From DAOUJH01 sp965248955 (GTDB lineage Bacteria; Chloroflexota; Dehalococcoidia; Lucifugimonadales; QGNO01), in assembly GCA_965248955.1 (NCBI GenBank), contig OZ252212.1:1364001-1428000 (forward strand): a stretch of 64,000 nt of DNA. Reading direction: 5' to 3'. Below are positions 61,756 through 64,000 of this stretch, one piece after another. How positions within the stretch are numbered: position 1 is the stretch's first letter; the number at the start of each line of letters is the position of its first letter. Position numbers and translations under genes: made by a program. The notes beneath the pieces were generated by a model, which made no database searches, was not told the DNA's origin, and was given only the letters and a program-made list of their open reading frames with translations.

Positions 61756-62651
61756 GACGCCCTCCCCGTGTACTCGACCACTTGGTCGTAGTAGTGCTCC
61801 AGGTAGTAGTCCGCTATCTGGTCGGCGGTGGCCTGCCAGACGCCGTCGTGGGAGAGGATGTGGCCGAAGGCGTCGTCCAGGTAGCGGATGCGGTGAGCCT
61901 GGCCGCTCCAGTAGGGATGGAGGGCAATGCACATGACGCGTCCGCTCTCCTGACCCTCTTTGTAGAGCACGTCGAACTGGTCTTTGATGATTTGGGCCAG
62001 GTAGTCGGCCTCAAAGCCGAGCATGTTGGCTGCGCCGTCGTTGGTCTCAATGGAGTAGGGCACGGTGATCAGCCTGCCCTGCTTCACCTTCATGGGGAAG
62101 GGCTGGTCGTCGTGGAACCAGTCGGTGTGGTAGATGAGGCCGGCTTCGGCCATGAGGTCGGGGGTGCGCTCGGTGTTGGTGAGGGCGGGACCGAGCATGC
62201 CCTTGAGCTGCTTGCCGGTGTGACGGCGGATGGTGTCTATGGTGTCCTGGTAGAAGGCGCGCTCCTCCTCCTCGGTAGCGCCCCAGAGGTAGCGGGTGTT
62301 GTACACGCCGTGCGACATGAAGTCCCAGTCGCGCTCCACCATGGCGTCTCGTATTTCGGGGTAGTGGTCAAGGACGGCGACGTTGAGGGCGGGGGTGCAG
62401 CGGATGTTGTGCTTGTCAAAGAGCTCAAGGAGCCGCCAGAATCCGACGCGGTTGCCGTAGTCCATGTAGGCGTAGCTCATGACGTCGGGGTGCGGTGTGC
62501 GCGGCCATGGGTTCTGGTGCGGGTTGTGGGGGGGCAGGTAGTCGTAGTGCTCTATGTTGGGAGCGACCCAGAGGGCGACGCGGGCGTTGTTTGGCCAGCG
62601 GATGACGGGCCGGTCTATGATCGGCGAGTAGTCGAAGCGATCAGGCTCCAT
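61752..62651 (-). CDS. Polysaccharide deacetylase-family (CE4, PuuE-like) protein
   Basis: A 299-residue paralogue of the next gene. VALWVAPNIEHYDYLPP, DYGNRVGFWRLLELFDKHNI, TPALNVAVLDHYPEI, DFMSHGVYNTRYLW and LKGMLGPALTNTERTPDLMA correspond block by block. The N-I-E-H-Y-x-Y and S-H-G motifs hold the usual metal-site positions of this branch. The start codon ATG 62651 lies within a 70-base direct repeat (62645-62714) that recurs beyond hicA. The two deacetylase genes overlap by four bases. A ureide or cyclic amide substrate is possible (inference). Confidence 0.88.
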   Translation of the reverse strand: MEPDRFDYSPIIDRPVIRWPNNARVALWVAPNIEHYDYLPPHNPHQNPWPRTPHPDVMSYAYMDYGNRVGFWRLLELFDKHNIRCTPALNVAVLDHYPEIRDAMVERDWDFMSHGVYNTRYLWGATEEEERAFYQDTIDTIRRHTGKQLKGMLGPALTNTERTPDLMAEAGLIYHTDWFHDDQPFPMKVKQGRLITVPYSIETNDGAANMLGFEADYLAQIIKDQFDVLYKEGQESGRVMCIALHPYWSGQAHRIRYLDDAFGHILSHDGVWQATADQIADYYLEHYYDQVVEYTGRAS

Positions 62652-62714
62652 GGCGCCCTCCCCCGGTTGGCTTGTGTGGGATGATAAGCAGGGGAGGGTG
62701 CGGTGTCAAATGGG
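62645..62714. repeat. 70-bp direct repeat flanking hicBA, left copy
   Basis: Identical at 67 of 70 positions to 63428-63497. It covers the start codon and upstream region of the deacetylase gene (GGCTTGTGTGGGATGATAAG is part of it). The pair frames 713 bases that hold hicB and hicA. Confidence 0.85.
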
Positions 62715-62855
62715 GGTGTGAGGCAAGGTACAGCCTGAGTCTGCAAGACAGCGAGAAGCACCTTCAGTTGAGGGGGTGGAGTCCTATTTAGGGTAAGCCA
62801 GGGGATGCACTGTTGGGTGTTATAATGCTTTCAAGAGTTAACCTAGGAGCTACGT

Positions 62856-63167
62856 ATGGAAAGGCAGAAAAAGTTCACCGTGATACTAGAGCCGGAAAAG
62901 ACGGGAGGCTACTCCATCCACTGCCCGGCTCTACCCGGGTGCGTGAGCCAGGGAGGAAGCAGAGAAGAGGCGCTTCAGAACATCCGGGAGGCTATCCGTC
63001 TTTCACTGGAAGTGCGGGAGGCCGAAGGTTTCGGTTCAGAGCTGAGAGATGACCTTCAGGTTATAGGAGAGGAGATAAAGCAGATCCTGAAGTCCAGAGA
63101 GGAAGACGGGTTGCCGTTCACCATTGAAACCGCTGAAGTTGAGATAATGGTAGAGGTCCCAGCTTAG
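62856..63167 (+). CDS. hicB: HicB-family antitoxin
   Basis: A 103-residue HicB. TVILEPEKTGGYSIHCPALP and GCVSQGGSREEALQNIREAI are the partial RNase-H-like fold of the family, followed by LSLEV. The C-terminal part (EEIKQILKSREEDGLPFTIE) may bind HicA; no clear DNA-binding domain is seen. A TATAAT at 62821-62826 is a likely -10 box. It precedes hicA, the reverse of the E. coli order, and ends one base before it. It neutralises HicA. Confidence 0.9.
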   Translation: MERQKKFTVILEPEKTGGYSIHCPALPGCVSQGGSREEALQNIREAIRLSLEVREAEGFGSELRDDLQVIGEEIKQILKSREEDGLPFTIETAEVEIMVEVPA

Positions 63168-63395
63168 ATGGCCGTACTGCCTGTGGTTTCTGGGCAGCAA
63201 GTGGTACGGGCATTTGAAAATGCGGGTTGGAAGGTTACAAGGCAAGCTGGCAGTCATATCATCATGACAAAAGAAGGATCATTAGCAACCCTTTCAGTGC
63301 CAGATCACCGAGAGATTGCTCGTGGCACATTAAGGGGACTGATTCGGAATTCTGGTCTTTCTGTGGAGGAATTCACCGCACTAATCAAGCAGTGA
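63168..63395 (+). CDS. hicA: HicA-family mRNA interferase toxin
   Basis: A 75-residue HicA. VSGQQVVRAFENAGWKVTRQ leads into AGSHIIMTKEG, with the catalytic histidine of the double-stranded RNA-binding-like fold, then LSVPDHREIARGTLRGLIR and NSGLSVEEF. It cuts mRNA and is held by HicB. The ATG directly follows the hicB stop. The pair is bounded by 70-base direct repeats. Confidence 0.92.
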   Translation: MAVLPVVSGQQVVRAFENAGWKVTRQAGSHIIMTKEGSLATLSVPDHREIARGTLRGLIRNSGLSVEEFTALIKQ

Positions 63396-63427
63396 AGATG
63401 TTGAGGCCTGCCCTGGTTACTAGTCAA

Positions 63428-63497
63428 GCTCCATGGCGGCCTCCCCCGGTTGGCTTGTGTGGGATGATATGCAGAGGAGGGTGCGGTGTCAAATGGG
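63428..63497. repeat. 70-bp direct repeat flanking hicBA, right copy
   Basis: 67/70 identical to 62645-62714, in the same orientation. It lies 32 bases after the hicA stop and 9 before the ABC permease stop. Differences are single bases near 63439, 63470 and 63475. Confidence 0.85.
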
Positions 63498-63506
63498 CAC
63501 CTCCCC

Positions 63507-64000
63507 CTAAATGCGAAGGTCGCGGCGCTGGAAGGCTAGGTAGCCGGCTATGGCGGGGACGGCGATTACTACAAGCAGCAGGCCAACGTGCAGAGGGTCC
63601 AAGCCGTTGAGGATGGGCACGTTGCCGTTGTAATAGAAGAACGGCGAGAGCCATTTCGCAGGCTCCAGGACGTCTACGATGGCGGCCAGCGTGTTGATTA
63701 CGTAGGTGGCGGCGGCCGCTCCGGCGGAGACGCCTACGCTGAGACCGCGGTTGCCGGTAAAGGCGCCGACGGCGAAGGCCAGCGAACCGAAGGCGACGCC
63801 GAGCAGCGCAGAGCTCAGGGTAGTCACGGCCAGGTTGACCATGCTGACGTCCATACCGACGGCGATAGCGCCGATGGCCAGGGAAAGCCAGACTATGACG
63901 CCCAGCATGGCGTTGGCGGCAAGGAGAAAAGCGTACTTTTCCAGTACCACGCGACGCCTGCTGACCGGTTCGGAGAGGAGGATCTCCATGGTGCGCTTGT
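63507..64000 (-). CDS. ABC-2-type transporter permease, C-terminal part (runs off window)
   Basis: The last 164 residues of an ABC-2 permease; the gene continues past 64000. TMEILLSEPVSRRRVVLEKY is the conserved cytoplasmic segment of this type (T-M-E-x-L-L-x-x-P-x-x-R). Four or five membrane helices follow, including GVIVWLSLAIGAIAVGM and LLVVIAVPAIAGYLAFQRRD at the end. The ATPase partner would be outside the window. The substrate is unknown. Confidence 0.88.
   Translation of the reverse strand, partial: KRTMEILLSEPVSRRRVVLEKYAFLLAANAMLGVIVWLSLAIGAIAVGMDVSMVNLAVTTLSSALLGVAFGSLAFAVGAFTGNRGLSVGVSAGAAAATYVINTLAAIVDVLEPAKWLSPFFYYNGNVPILNGLDPLHVGLLLVVIAVPAIAGYLAFQRRDLRI

Noticed and set aside
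60841..61932. 363-residue version of the second CE4 protein
   Set aside because: The extra 59 N-terminal residues overlap the end of the upstream paralogue and are Arg/Pro-rich. The ATGA overlap start at 61755 is better.
61782..62684. 300-codon open frame on the plus strand
   Set aside because: It is antisense to the CE4 gene and its Val/Gly-rich composition mirrors that gene. No family motif.
1..64000. CRISPR array, prophage or integron
   Set aside because: No regularly spaced repeats, phage structural genes or integrase were seen. The only mobile parts supported are the two IS30 copies and the repeat-bounded hicBA.

Overview
The window looks like a chromosomal segment of an uncultivated Chloroflexota bacterium, most like the SAR202/Dehalococcoidia type. 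This is an inference. It rests on the heavy load of amidohydrolases, DUF917 and hydantoinase genes, MFS carriers, a DUF2236/MpaB-type oxygenase, short intergenic gaps and the housekeeping gene styles. No rRNA or single-copy phylogenetic marker settles it. No CRISPR array or prophage is seen.

Layout. (1) 0.2-12.1 kb is an accessory catabolic block: two MFS carriers, a phosphotriesterase-like hydrolase, an isochorismatase-fold protein without its cysteine, an SDR and an HD protein. It also holds a promoter-led ureide/amide operon (amidase, GatC/AtzG-like subunit, AllA-like lyase, atypical carbamoyltransferase), a membrane dipeptidase and an amidohydrolase. (2) 12.5-25.5 kb is mostly core: a 2H phosphoesterase, purF-purM-purH, then greA-lysS-nudix-serS-tRNA-Ser-sucC-sucD, and fhs. 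(3) 25.5-37.6 kb is a decaying, plastic zone. It holds a sterol C-24 methyltransferase-like pseudogene, an acyltransferase with an ankyrin insert, an MMPL exporter behind a strong hairpin, frameshifted MpaB-type and NCS2 permease genes, a frameshifted IS30 element, and a DNA methyltransferase plus DpnI-like endonuclease. (4) 37.9-50 kb is catabolic and transport: two amidohydrolases, SulP, DUF917, a RibD-C protein, a HyuA-like protein, AEC, SRAP, DUF3179 and a metallo-beta-lactamase-fold hydrolase. (5) 50.4-59.4 kb holds tsaB, ndk, rsfS, mnmA, an RNase HII-YraN fusion, an FmdB-type protein, thiE, a translin-family protein, DUF502, and a SelW/Rdx-family gene with an in-frame TGA. (6) 59.5-64 kb holds an intact IS30 in a REP-like palindrome, two CE4 (PuuE-like) deacetylases, a hicBA cassette between 70-bp direct repeats, and the end of an ABC permease.

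The most notable observations are these. At 59138-59410 there is a probable selenoprotein: C-x-x-U motif, perfect Shine-Dalgarno, UGA followed by a possible SECIS hairpin. A DpnI-type (normally methyl-directed) endonuclease shares an apparent operon with a methyltransferase, and seven GATC sites sit in the 78-bp gap between them, against one GATC in the two coding regions combined. The hicBA cassette is bounded by 67/70-identical direct repeats. A sterol-methyltransferase-like gene has decayed. The IS30 transposase takes its stop codon from its palindromic target.

Several accessory genes carry single-base indels, mostly next to short homopolymers, while the core genes are intact. Real decay and assembly error cannot be separated from this sequence alone.
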